From Shimia sp047124445 (GTDB taxonomy: Bacteria > Pseudomonadota > Alphaproteobacteria > Rhodobacterales > Rhodobacteraceae), in assembly GCF_047124445.1 (NCBI RefSeq), contig NZ_CP138921.1, positions 3,410,001-3,474,000 on the forward strand: a DNA stretch of 64,000 nucleotides, given 5' to 3'. A model generated the notes under the pieces. It was not told the origin of the DNA, did no database searches, and saw nothing but the letters and a program-made list of their open reading frames with translations. A program made the translations under genes and the position numbers. Numbering within the stretch: position 1 is the stretch's first letter; every line of letters begins with the position of its first letter. Positions 7,677 through 15,434 of the stretch are shown in pieces.

Positions 7677-9101
7677 ATGGCTGAGGAGAACACCACAGAG
7701 ACCCAAACCACTGGCGATACGCAGGAATCCGAGCTGGATCGCATCGCCGGGGCGGAGCGCGAGGTTGCGGCCACCCAACCCAGTGAAAGCAACACACAAA
7801 CCACCGAGATCGCGCTTAGCATCTGGGATCAGGTGGTGGATTTTGGCGAAAGCCTGCTGCGGCCCTGGGCGTTTTATCAGGTGCTGATTGCTTTGGCCCT
7901 GCTGGCGCTGGCTTATGCGCTGGCGGCGGTGATCAAGCCGCGGTTTTATGCCTGGCTCAAAACCCGTGAGGGCTGGTCCAAACTGCGCTACCGCTATGCG
8001 ATGATGGTGCACCGGCGCATGGTGCTGATTGTGTTTAACGGGCTGATCTGGTTCACGGTTTGGGGCATGCGCGCGGTGACCTGGCCCAGTCGGTCTTATC
8101 TGTTGGTGGGGCTGGCCAATCTGGCGCTGGCCTGGCTGGTGGTGGTTGTGGTGCTGCGCGTGGTGCAAAACACCACCCTGCGCACCTTCTTGCGCTATGG
8201 GGCGTGGATCTGGGTCACGCTGGTGCTCACCGGCCTGCGCGACGATGCGGTGCAGCTGATGGACAGCATGGCGCTGGTGTTTGGCGAAACCCGCATCTCG
8301 CTTTGGATGATCGCACAGGCGGTGCTGCTGCTGGGCCTGACCTTTGCGGTGACCCGGCTGCTCTCCCGCCAGGCCGACGCAAGGCTCAAGCGCAGTGAAG
8401 ACATCTCTCCCTCCATGCGGGTACTGTTTGGCAAGCTGCTCCAGGTTTTCCTCTATACAGCCGCCTTCTTTGTGGGGCTGCGCATCATTGGCTTTGACCT
8501 GCAAGGCCTCGCCTTCCTCACCGGCTTCATTGGGGTGGGGCTTGGTTTTGGCTTGCAAAAGGTGGTGTCCAATCTGGTCTCCGGTCTGATCATTGTGATG
8601 GACAAGTCGATCAAACCCGGCGATGTGATTTCGCTGGGGGAGACCTTTGGCTGGATCAACTCGCTGGGCGCGCGTTACATCTCGGTTGTCACGCGCGACG
8701 GCAAAGAATTCCTTATTCCAAACGAAGACCTGATCACCAATCAGGTGGTGAACTGGTCTCATTCGGACGCCTATGTGCGGCTCGATATCTTCTTTGGCAC
8801 GGCGTATGGCGATGATCCGCATCTGGTGCGCAAGGTGGCGGTGGAGGCAGCACAGTCGGTCAAACGTGTGCTTCGCTACCCCAACACGCCGGTCTGTCAC
8901 ATCGTTGGTTTCGGCGACAGCAGCGTGGATTACATCCTGCGGTTCTGGATCGAAGACCCCACCGGCGGGCTGACCAACATTCGCGGCAATGTCTACCTCG
9001 CGCTCTGGGATGCCTTCCACGAGCACGGCATTTCCCTTCCCTTCCCACAGCGCGAAGTGCGCATGTTGGAGGAGGATGATCCGGTGAACAGCTCTCCCTA
9101 A
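7677..9101 (+). CDS. MscS-family mechanosensitive ion channel
   Basis: The 474-residue inner-membrane protein has a hydrophilic Thr/Glu-rich N-terminus, then about five hydrophobic helices between residues 60 and 270. The pore helix and beta domain are typical of MscS: GLGFGLQKVVSNLVSGLIIV, then DKSIKPGDVI and DGKEFLIPNEDLITNQVVNWS. It ends with the alpha/beta vestibule (GISLPFPQREVRM). It is expected to open on membrane tension during osmotic downshock. ATG 7677 is preceded by AAGGA. The frame extends to 7566, but the extra residues are not family-like. It is longer than E. coli MscS (286 residues) by extra N-terminal helices. Confidence 0.93.
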   Translation: MAEENTTETQTTGDTQESELDRIAGAEREVAATQPSESNTQTTEIALSIWDQVVDFGESLLRPWAFYQVLIALALLALAYALAAVIKPRFYAWLKTREGWSKLRYRYAMMVHRRMVLIVFNGLIWFTVWGMRAVTWPSRSYLLVGLANLALAWLVVVVVLRVVQNTTLRTFLRYGAWIWVTLVLTGLRDDAVQLMDSMALVFGETRISLWMIAQAVLLLGLTFAVTRLLSRQADARLKRSEDISPSMRVLFGKLLQVFLYTAAFFVGLRIIGFDLQGLAFLTGFIGVGLGFGLQKVVSNLVSGLIIVMDKSIKPGDVISLGETFGWINSLGARYISVVTRDGKEFLIPNEDLITNQVVNWSHSDAYVRLDIFFGTAYGDDPHLVRKVAVEAAQSVKRVLRYPNTPVCHIVGFGDSSVDYILRFWIEDPTGGLTNIRGNVYLALWDAFHEHGISLPFPQREVRMLEEDDPVNSSP

Positions 9102-9103
9102 AG

Positions 9104-9173
9104 TCTTCATTTGGCCGAAAATATCTCGGGGGAACGCTTGGCTTGGCCAAGCGTGGGGGCTGGCCCCCTCTGC
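9104..9173 (-). repeat. Modular extragenic palindromic element, copy 1
   Basis: Read on the minus strand it is a GC-rich hairpin, GGGGGC-CA-GCCCCC (9055-type layout at 9155-9168), a second hairpin, CGCTTGGC-CAA-GCCAAGCG (9135-9153), and then CCCCCGAGATATTTT followed by GGCCAAATGAAGA. The same order of modules occurs on the plus strand at 12580-12644. It follows the mscS stop directly. Such elements are common between Rhodobacteraceae genes; the function is not known. Confidence 0.55.
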
Positions 9174-9315
9174 CAAAAACCGCTGAAAACCGCGCCAAAC
9201 CGGCTGAGAGGCGCGAATCCCCCTTGCCTTTCGTTGAGAAAACCGCCAACCGGTGCTATCTTGAAATTACGCTCGGCACCGGGGCTGACGGGTGCGCTAC
9301 AAGGAGGACAGACTT

Positions 9316-9717
9316 CTGTCTCTGAACACTGACGTGGCCAATGCTACTGACACTGGTTCGATTGTGACGTCGGACTCTCCGGATACGACAAGCGAGGCAC
9401 TGCTTGCCCGTATTCTCACCTCTCTGGATGAAGACAAAGCCGAAGATGTGGTGCAGATCGATCTGCGCGGCAAAACCTCTATTGGCGATTACATGGTGAT
9501 CTGCACCGGGCGCTCCTCGCGTCAGGTGACGGCGATTGCCGAAAAGCTGATTGAGCGGCTGAAGTCCGAGTTTGGACGCGGCGCCAAGGTTGAAGGCAAG
9601 GACACAGGTGACTGGGTTCTGGTCGACACCGGCGACGTGATCTTGCACATCTTCCGTCCGGAAGTGCGCGAGTTTTACCAGCTCGAAAAGATGTGGGTGC
9701 CTGACGGTACCGCATAA
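9316..9717 (+). CDS. rsfS: Ribosome silencing factor
   Basis: The product carries the RsfS (Iojap) core: LLARILTSLDEDKAEDVVQIDL, then GDYMVICTGRSSRQVTAIAEKL, DTGDWVLVDTGDVILHIF and REFYQLEKMW. RsfS binds ribosomal protein L14 and blocks subunit joining when nutrients are scarce. The start is odd. A perfect AAGGAGG at 9301-9307 points to CTG 9316 (8-base spacing), while the only upstream in-frame standard start, GTG 9292, overlaps that ribosome site. The next GTG, at 9334, is too far from it. A rare CTG start is therefore proposed. It forms an operon with rlmH 44 bases downstream, the usual arrangement. Confidence 0.93.
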   Translation: MSLNTDVANATDTGSIVTSDSPDTTSEALLARILTSLDEDKAEDVVQIDLRGKTSIGDYMVICTGRSSRQVTAIAEKLIERLKSEFGRGAKVEGKDTGDWVLVDTGDVILHIFRPEVREFYQLEKMWVPDGTA

Positions 9718-9761
9718 GATTTCAGGCGGCCTGCACTATGCTGCGGGCCGGAGGGCATGAC

Positions 9762-10238
9762 ATGGCACTGAAGGTGCACATCTGCGCCGTGGGAAAGCTG
9801 CGGTCTGGTCCTGAGCGCGACCTCCTTGACGACTACCTCACCCGATTTGATCGCACCGGACGGGCCCTGGGCCTGGGGCCGGTGACGGTGCATGAGGTCG
9901 AGGATCGCAAGGGCGGCGGTATGGCGGCCGAGGCTGGTTTGCTAGAAGGTGTGATCCCTAAGGGGGCCGTGATCTGTGCACTGGATGAACGTGGCAAGCT
10001 TATGAGCAGTCCCGAGTTTGCCAATAAGCTGGGCGGCTGGCGTGACGATGGGCGCGGCGATCTGGCCTTTGTGATTGGTGGTGCGGATGGCATTGACCCG
10101 AGTTTGCGCGCACGCGCGGACGCCAAGCTGAGCTTTGGTAAAATGGTTTGGCCACACATGCTGGCACGCGTCATGCTCAGCGAGCAGCTCTATCGTGCCG
10201 CCAGCATTTTGGCCGGCGCGCCTTACCACCGCGTCTAA
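9762..10238 (+). CDS. rlmH: 23S rRNA (pseudouridine1915-N3)-methyltransferase
   Basis: The 158-residue product is full length for RlmH, a SPOUT-class methyltransferase acting on assembled 70S ribosomes. It begins MALKVHICAVGKLRSGPE and has the cofactor-binding knot phrases FVIGGADGIDPSLR and KLSFGKMVWPHMLARVMLSE, ending in GAPYHRV. The C-terminal Tyr-His-Arg is characteristic. ATG 9762 follows GGAGGGC. An ATG 24 bases upstream is not supported. It sits directly after rsfS, as in many bacteria, and the pair is probably one transcript. Confidence 0.96.
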   Translation: MALKVHICAVGKLRSGPERDLLDDYLTRFDRTGRALGLGPVTVHEVEDRKGGGMAAEAGLLEGVIPKGAVICALDERGKLMSSPEFANKLGGWRDDGRGDLAFVIGGADGIDPSLRARADAKLSFGKMVWPHMLARVMLSEQLYRAASILAGAPYHRV

Positions 10239-10286
10239 AGTTCTCTTCATCTTTTGAAACGTTAAAGCAGGCAGGCTTTGCGAAAG

Positions 10287-10330
10287 CGCACCTCCGCAAA
10301 ACAGTCGTGATACCGACGCAATACCGACGT
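10287..10330 (-). repeat. 44-bp dispersed element with 11-bp-phased repeats, copy A
   Basis: Read on the minus strand: an A, then CGTCGGTATTG, CGTCGGTATCA and CGACTGTTTTG, which are three 11-bp units, then CGGAGGTGCG. It matches 40 of 44 positions of copy B (32709-32752); copy C (63718-63749) shares the first three units. This copy lies between the convergent ends of rlmH and the DUF599 gene, so it is unlikely to be a promoter. No known family was recognised. Confidence 0.75.
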
Positions 10331-10348
10331 GGATTTTGATAGGTTAAT

Positions 10349-11047
10349 TCAGCGCGGTTCCTGCAACAGCGCGGCGCGGGATTGGGAGGCAAACTCACGT
10401 CGCCCCAGGACAACTACTGTTACCAATACCCCCAAAAGCAGCATGACCGGCCCCAAAATCCAGGCCGCCGCCGCAAGCCCAAAATAGATCGCGCGAATCC
10501 CCCGATTGAAGCTGCGCGAGGCGGTGATGTTGATGGTGCCCGCCTTCTTGGCGCGCGACAGGGCTGTCGGGTCCTTGGCGTCATTGGGCACCGCCGCCAT
10601 CAGCACCGAGCAATAGCCGAAGAGCCTGTGAGACCACACAAATTTCAGAAAAGCATTGCCGATAAACAGCAACACCAGCACCAATTTGAGTTCCAGGACG
10701 GAGGCCGGCTCGGCGGTTTGGGTGAGGTCTTTGGTCACTCCGGCAATTTGGTCCGTATTCCCGATCAATGCCACCAGGCCCCCGATGGCGATCATCGAGG
10801 AGGAAGCAAAAAACGCCGTGCTTTGCCGCAGATTTCCCATGATCTGCGCATCAAAAACCCGCACCTCCCGCGCCACATAATGCACCATCCATTCCTGCCG
10901 ATAAAACGCCATCAGGCGCGACACGGAAGGCCGGTTTTTTGGTGGGTTTTCAATAAGGTGCGTGGTCAGCGCCCAGGCCGTCAGAATGGTCAAGACAGCG
11001 ATGAAATCGAGTGTGGAAAACTGGGCGAGAAGCATGTTTGGAGTCAT
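10349..11047 (-). CDS. DUF599-family membrane protein
   Basis: The 232-residue product has four to five transmembrane helices (residues 12-30, 72-92, 115-135 and 185-215) and the DUF599 phrases WMVHYVAREVRVFDAQIMGNL, FAS-SSMIAIGGLVALIG and FNRGIRAIYFGLAAAAWI. The family is found in bacteria and some plants and has no established function. ATG 11047 has AGGGTA upstream; an ATG at 11035 is possible. It converges on rlmH, with the 44-bp element between them. Confidence 0.85.
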   Translation of the reverse strand: MTPNMLLAQFSTLDFIAVLTILTAWALTTHLIENPPKNRPSVSRLMAFYRQEWMVHYVAREVRVFDAQIMGNLRQSTAFFASSSMIAIGGLVALIGNTDQIAGVTKDLTQTAEPASVLELKLVLVLLFIGNAFLKFVWSHRLFGYCSVLMAAVPNDAKDPTALSRAKKAGTINITASRSFNRGIRAIYFGLAAAAWILGPVMLLLGVLVTVVVLGRREFASQSRAALLQEPR

Positions 11048-11091
11048 GTCAGTACCCTAACGTGAACCCGTGGTGCTTGCCAGCCTCGATT

Positions 11092-11114
11092 ATTGGTTAT
11101 ATTAATTTACCAAT
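11092..11114. promoter_or_regulatory. Inverted repeat before glcD (candidate operator)
   Basis: ATTGGT and ATTGGT in inverted orientation (ATTGGT, an 11-base AT-rich spacer, ACCAAT) lie 18-40 bases before the glcD start codon, in an AT-rich island. The position suits an operator or a core promoter element. The regulator is unknown; the spacing does not fit the usual short FadR/GntR box. Confidence 0.4.
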
Positions 11115-11131
11115 TGTAGTGGAGGTCAGCC

Positions 11132-12571
11132 ATGGACATGCCAACCCCAAATCCCGAGGTGCTTGCCAAAAAAGCCCGCATCGTCGCGCGCCTAAAAGAG
11201 GTGCTGCCAGCCGATGCCGTGATCTCCGACGAGGTCGAAGTCCGCGCATATGAGTGTGACGCGCTGACCGCTTACCGGTGTCCACCCTTGGCCGCCGTAT
11301 TGCCATCCTCCACTGAAGAGGTCGCGGCGGTGTTGAAGATCTGTCATGCCGAGAATGTCCCTGTCGTACCACGCGGCGCGGGCACCTCTTTGGCAGGCGG
11401 CTCCATGCCAACAGCAGACTCCATTATCCTTGGCGTCGCCCGTATGACGGAAGTGCTTGAAACAGATTATGAAAATCGCTTCATCCGCGTGCAAACCGGG
11501 CGCACCAATTTGAGCGTGTCCGGCGCTGTGGAGGAAGAAGGGTTCTTCTATGCGCCCGATCCCTCGAGCCAGTTGGCCTGCGCGATTGCGGGTAATATTG
11601 CGATGAATTCCGGCGGGGCACATTGTCTGAAATATGGCGTGACCACCAACAACCTTATGGGGGTGACCATGGTCACCATGGAGGGCGAGGTGGTCGAGAT
11701 AGGCGGCGCCTATTTGGACGCTGGCGGGTTGGATTTATTAGGCGTGATCTGCGGCAGCGAAGGTCAGCTCGGCGTTGTGACCGAAGCAACCTTGCGGATT
11801 CTGCATAAACCTGAAGGCGCGCGGCCTGTGTTGATGGGGTTTGACAGCAATGAAGTGGCAGGACAGTGCGTGTCCGACATCATCAAAGCAGGCATTTTGC
11901 CTGTGGCGATTGAGTTTATGGACCGCCCCTGCATCCGCGCCACCGAAGCTTTCGCTGGCGCTGGCTACCCGGATTGCGAGGCGCTTTTGATTGTTGAAGT
12001 GGAAGGCTCCGACGAGGAAATCGATGCGCAGTTGGAACGTATTCTGGCCATAGCGCGGACGCACAACCCGGTTGAACTGCGCGAAAGCACCAGCGCGGAC
12101 GAAAGTGCGCGGATTTGGTTGGGGCGCAAGTCGGCCTTTGGGGCGATGGGGCAGATCAACGACTACATGTGTCTGGATGGGACCATTCCGGTCAGCCAGT
12201 TGCCTTATGTGCTGCGCCGAATTGCTGAAATGAGCAAAGAGTACGGTTTGGATGTCGGCAATGTGTTCCACGCAGGCGACGGCAACATGCATCCATTGAT
12301 CCTGTTTGATGCAAACAAGCCGGGCGATCTGGAGAAATGCGAGGCCTTTGGGGCAGATATTCTGCGGTTGTGTGTCGAGGTCGGCGGTTGTCTGACCGGG
12401 GAGCACGGTGTGGGCATCGAAAAGCGGGATTTGATGGTGGATCAATACTTGCCGGAGGATCTGGATATCCAAATGGCGGTGAAAGATGTGTTTGATCCCA
12501 AATGGTTGCTGAACCCGGCCAAGGTGTTTCCCTTGGCATCTAGTGAAGCGCGCCGGGTGGCGGCGGAGTAA
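11132..12571 (+). CDS. glcD: Glycolate oxidase subunit GlcD (FAD-linked)
   Basis: The 479-residue product is an FAD-binding type 4 oxidase. The PP-loop is PVVPRGAGTSLAGG near residue 90, and a second FAD segment reads GNIAMNSGGAHCLKYG near 160. The C-terminal oxidase domain contains GNVFHAGDGNMHP and ends with GGCLTGEHGVGIEKRD and the typical DPKWLLNPAKVFP. With GlcE and GlcF it oxidises glycolate, for example from phytoplankton, to glyoxylate and passes electrons to the respiratory chain. GTGGAGG lies before the ATG. It is the first gene of the glcD-E-F operon. Confidence 0.94.
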   Translation: MDMPTPNPEVLAKKARIVARLKEVLPADAVISDEVEVRAYECDALTAYRCPPLAAVLPSSTEEVAAVLKICHAENVPVVPRGAGTSLAGGSMPTADSIILGVARMTEVLETDYENRFIRVQTGRTNLSVSGAVEEEGFFYAPDPSSQLACAIAGNIAMNSGGAHCLKYGVTTNNLMGVTMVTMEGEVVEIGGAYLDAGGLDLLGVICGSEGQLGVVTEATLRILHKPEGARPVLMGFDSNEVAGQCVSDIIKAGILPVAIEFMDRPCIRATEAFAGAGYPDCEALLIVEVEGSDEEIDAQLERILAIARTHNPVELRESTSADESARIWLGRKSAFGAMGQINDYMCLDGTIPVSQLPYVLRRIAEMSKEYGLDVGNVFHAGDGNMHPLILFDANKPGDLEKCEAFGADILRLCVEVGGCLTGEHGVGIEKRDLMVDQYLPEDLDIQMAVKDVFDPKWLLNPAKVFPLASSEARRVAAE

Positions 12572-12579
12572 CAGACAGG

Positions 12580-12644
12580 GAGGGGCCAGCCCCTCTTGGC
12601 AACCAGGTTGCCAATTCGCCCCGGATATTTGAAGGCCAAGAGAA
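12580..12644 (+). repeat. Modular extragenic palindromic element, copy 2
   Basis: It contains AGGGGC-CA-GCCCCT, then TTGGCAACC-A-GGTTGCCAA, then CGCCCCGGATATTTGAAGG and CCAAGAGAAA. The order of modules equals that of the element at 9104-9173 read on the other strand. It fills the whole glcD-glcE gap and ends one base before the glcE start, so its hairpins lie in the operon mRNA and could affect glcE translation or segmental stability. Confidence 0.55.
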
Positions 12645-12645
12645 A

Positions 12646-13785
12646 ATGATGACACCCTCAACAGAAGCAGAGCTGTCAGATGTGATTGCAGGCGCGCAAG
12701 GTCCGTTGCGCATTCAGGGCGGCGGTACGCGCGACATCGGCGCGCCAGTGCAAGGCACCGTTGTGTCGACCACCGGCCTGTCGGGCGTGTCGCTTTACGA
12801 ACCGGGCGCGCTGACCTTGGTGGCAGGGGCTGGCACACCCTTGGCGGAGATCGAGGCGACTTTGGCAGCGGAGGGACAACGGCTGGCTTTTGAGCCGATG
12901 GATCATCGCGGTTTGCTTGGCACCACGGGCACATCCACAATTGGCGGCGTGGTGGCGGGCAACATCAGTGGTCCGCGCCGCATTCAAGCAGGGGCTTGCC
13001 GCGATAGCCTGTTGGGGGTTCGGTTTGTCGATGGCGCCGGGCGTGTGCTGAAGAATGGCGGGCGGGTGATGAAGAATGTCACCGGCTATGATCTGGTCAA
13101 ACTCATGGCCGGGAGCTGGGGCACTTTGGGTGTGCTGACCGAAGTCAGTCTCAAAGTGCAAGCGGTGCCAGAGGCCGTCGGTTGTGTCTTGATAAACGGT
13201 TTGTCCGACAAGGATGCGGTGGCGGCGATGAGTGCGGCGCTTGGGTCGCCGTATGACGTGAGCGGCGCGGCGCATGCGCCGTCCGGTGTGGATGGGCATC
13301 CGGTGACAATGATTCGGATTGAGGGGCTGGAGGCTTCGGTCGCCTATCGTGCGGCGAAGTTGACGGACGCCCTAGCCAGATTTGGCGGTGAGTTGAGTGT
13401 TGAACGCGATGCCAACAAGGTTGCGGCCGGTTGGGCTTGGGTGCGCGATGTGACTGTTTTGCAAGAGGGAGATGGTGATGTTTGGCGGATATCCGTGAAG
13501 CCAAGCGATGGGCCTAAGGTCGTTGAAAAGCTGCAGGCTCTCTATGCAGATCTTGGTGTTTTGTATGACTGGGGTGGCGGACTTGTCTGGGTGCAGGTGG
13601 CGGAAGGAACTGATGTGCGATCGGTGGCTTTTGAGGGGCACGCGACTTTGATCCGGGGATCGCAAGACACACGTGCCTCTCTGCAAGTGTTTCATCCAGA
13701 ACCTGCGCCTTTGGCGGCATTGTCGCAAGGTTTGCGGGCGAAGTTTGATCCGTGTGGCATTTTGAATCCGGGGTTGATGGGATGA
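12646..13785 (+). CDS. glcE: Glycolate oxidase subunit GlcE
   Basis: The 379-residue product is a second FAD-binding oxidase-like subunit. It begins MMTPSTEAELSDVIAGA, with RIQGGGTRDIG as the degenerate PP-loop and GTSTIGGVVAGNISGPRRIQ and GRVMKNVTGYDLVKLMAGSWG as the GlcE signature. It ends in FDPCGILNPGLMG. It works with GlcD and GlcF in the membrane-associated glycolate dehydrogenase. Either of two consecutive ATG codons (12646 or 12649) may be used. The last codons overlap the ATGA start of the small CPCC gene, so the insert is translationally coupled to glcE. Confidence 0.93.
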   Translation: MMTPSTEAELSDVIAGAQGPLRIQGGGTRDIGAPVQGTVVSTTGLSGVSLYEPGALTLVAGAGTPLAEIEATLAAEGQRLAFEPMDHRGLLGTTGTSTIGGVVAGNISGPRRIQAGACRDSLLGVRFVDGAGRVLKNGGRVMKNVTGYDLVKLMAGSWGTLGVLTEVSLKVQAVPEAVGCVLINGLSDKDAVAAMSAALGSPYDVSGAAHAPSGVDGHPVTMIRIEGLEASVAYRAAKLTDALARFGGELSVERDANKVAAGWAWVRDVTVLQEGDGDVWRISVKPSDGPKVVEKLQALYADLGVLYDWGGGLVWVQVAEGTDVRSVAFEGHATLIRGSQDTRASLQVFHPEPAPLAALSQGLRAKFDPCGILNPGLMG

Positions 13786-14021
13786 GCATCAAATACGAAT
13801 TCGATTGTCCATGTTGCGGCGAAGCAGACGAATTTGAAGAAGACGGGTGTTTTGAAATTTGCGCAATCTGCAACTGGCAGAATGACAAGGTGCAAAACAA
13901 CGATATCAACTATCGAGGTGGAGCTAACGGAATTTCACTGAAAGAGGCTCGGGAAAACTTCAAATCTTTCGGCCATAGCGACCCCAAAAAGCGTCCTCTG
14001 GACCCCAAAAGGCTACCCTAA
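13782..14021 (+). CDS. CPCC-family cysteine-rich small protein
   Basis: The 79-residue product has the full signature of the Cys-rich CPCC family: FDCPCCGEADEF, CFEICAICNWQNDK, then YRGGANGISLKEARENFKSFG. The paired CPCC and CAIC motifs probably bind a zinc ion. The function is unknown. ATG 13782 overlaps the glcE stop (ATGA) and glcF follows after 1 base, so the gene is embedded in glcDEF. Its codons are clearly richer in A and T than those of glcE and glcF, which suggests an acquired insert. Confidence 0.85.
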   Translation: MSIKYEFDCPCCGEADEFEEDGCFEICAICNWQNDKVQNNDINYRGGANGISLKEARENFKSFGHSDPKKRPLDPKRLP

Positions 14022-14022
14022 A

Positions 14023-15345
14023 ATGCAGACAACATTCACGGAAAAACAGCTTCAGGATCCTGGCATTCAGCGGGCCAATGAAATCCTGCGCGCCTGTGTG
14101 CATTGCGGGTTCTGCACCGCGACATGCCCGACGTATCAGGTTTTGGGCGATGAACTCGACAGCCCACGTGGGCGGATTTACCAGATCAAGGATATGCTGG
14201 AAAACGAGCGGGTGCCGGACGCCAAAACGGTCAAGCATATTGACCGCTGTCTGAGCTGTCTGGCCTGTATGACCACTTGCCCAAGTGGGGTCCATTACAT
14301 GCATCTGGTGGATCATGCGCGCGAGTATATTGAAGAGAACTACAAGCGCCCACTCAGTGACAGGGCACTGCGTTGGGTGTTGGCCCAGATCTTGCCATAT
14401 CCGATGCGGTTCCGTTGGGCCTTGATCGGTGCCAAGCTGGGACGGCCATTCCGGTTTTTGATGCCGGATGCGCGGCTGAAAGCGATGTTGAATATGGCGC
14501 CGAAGTCCATACCGCCGGTTAGCCGTAACGACGATCCGCAGAGTTTCGCACCGGTGACTGAGAAAAAGATGCGCGTGGCTTTGATGACGGGCTGCGCGCA
14601 GAAAGCGCTGAATACCGACATCAATGATGCCAACATCCGATTGTTGACGCGGCTGGGCTGCGAAGTTGTCGTGGCCGAGGGTGCCGGGTGCTGCGGGGCG
14701 CTGACGCATCACATGGGCAAAACCAGCGAGAGCCATTCGGCTGCCGCCAAGAACATCAAAGCCTGGTGCGCTGAGATGGATGGCCAAGGACTGGATGCGA
14801 TTGTGATCAACACGTCGGGCTGTGGCACCACGGTGAAGGACTACGGGCATATGTTCCGCAATGATACGCTGGCAGAGGATGCGGCGCGGGTGAGTGGACT
14901 GGCGATGGATGTGTCAGAGGTTTTGATGAAGTTGGACCTGCCGGAGGGTGCCGACAAAGAAACCGTTGTGGCCTATCACGCGGCCTGTTCCTTGCAGCAT
15001 GGGCAGCAGATTAAGACGTATCCGAAAGACCTGCTGAAGAAGGCTGGGTTTACGGTGGTAGAGCCTGCGGACAGTCATCTGTGCTGTGGCTCCGCCGGGA
15101 CCTATAACTTGATGCAGCCGGAAATTTCTGGCCAGCTTAAGGCGCGCAAGGTGCGCACGCTTGAAGCCAAGAACCCGGACATCATTGCAGCGGGCAATAT
15201 CGGTTGCATGATGCAGATTGGCTCGGGCACAGAGGTGCCGATTGTGCATACTGTTGAGTTGCTCGATTGGGCGACCGGCGGGCCGCAGCCGCGCGCGTTG
15301 ACCGAGCCAGGAAAAACTGCGCCGGACATTCCGATCCTGCGCTAA
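14023..15345 (+). CDS. glcF: Glycolate oxidase iron-sulfur subunit GlcF
   Basis: The 440-residue product carries two [4Fe-4S] ferredoxin motifs, CVHCGFCTATCP near residue 26 and CLSCLACMTTCP near residue 82, and two CCG domains (GAGCCGALTHHMGK near 220, SHLCCGSAGTYN near 350) that bind a further cluster or a thiol-linked group. It transfers electrons from GlcD/GlcE toward quinone. The length is normal for GlcF. It starts 1 base after the CPCC gene stop and closes the operon. The C-terminus is slightly extended (ALTEPGKTAPDIPILR). Confidence 0.94.
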   Translation: MQTTFTEKQLQDPGIQRANEILRACVHCGFCTATCPTYQVLGDELDSPRGRIYQIKDMLENERVPDAKTVKHIDRCLSCLACMTTCPSGVHYMHLVDHAREYIEENYKRPLSDRALRWVLAQILPYPMRFRWALIGAKLGRPFRFLMPDARLKAMLNMAPKSIPPVSRNDDPQSFAPVTEKKMRVALMTGCAQKALNTDINDANIRLLTRLGCEVVVAEGAGCCGALTHHMGKTSESHSAAAKNIKAWCAEMDGQGLDAIVINTSGCGTTVKDYGHMFRNDTLAEDAARVSGLAMDVSEVLMKLDLPEGADKETVVAYHAACSLQHGQQIKTYPKDLLKKAGFTVVEPADSHLCCGSAGTYNLMQPEISGQLKARKVRTLEAKNPDIIAAGNIGCMMQIGSGTEVPIVHTVELLDWATGGPQPRALTEPGKTAPDIPILR

Positions 15346-15434
15346 TGGATTGATCTTCGCCTTGCCAAGCGTGTGCCCTAATTCTGCCGCAGCTTGCTAA
15401 TACTTCGGTGGAAACGACGCGTGGAGAGCAGGCT

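Noticed and set aside
7608..9176. A 522-codon minus-strand frame opposite the MscS gene
   Set aside because: The composition is dominated by His, Gln, Arg and Pro, as expected for an antisense shadow; the plus strand encodes an obvious MscS channel.
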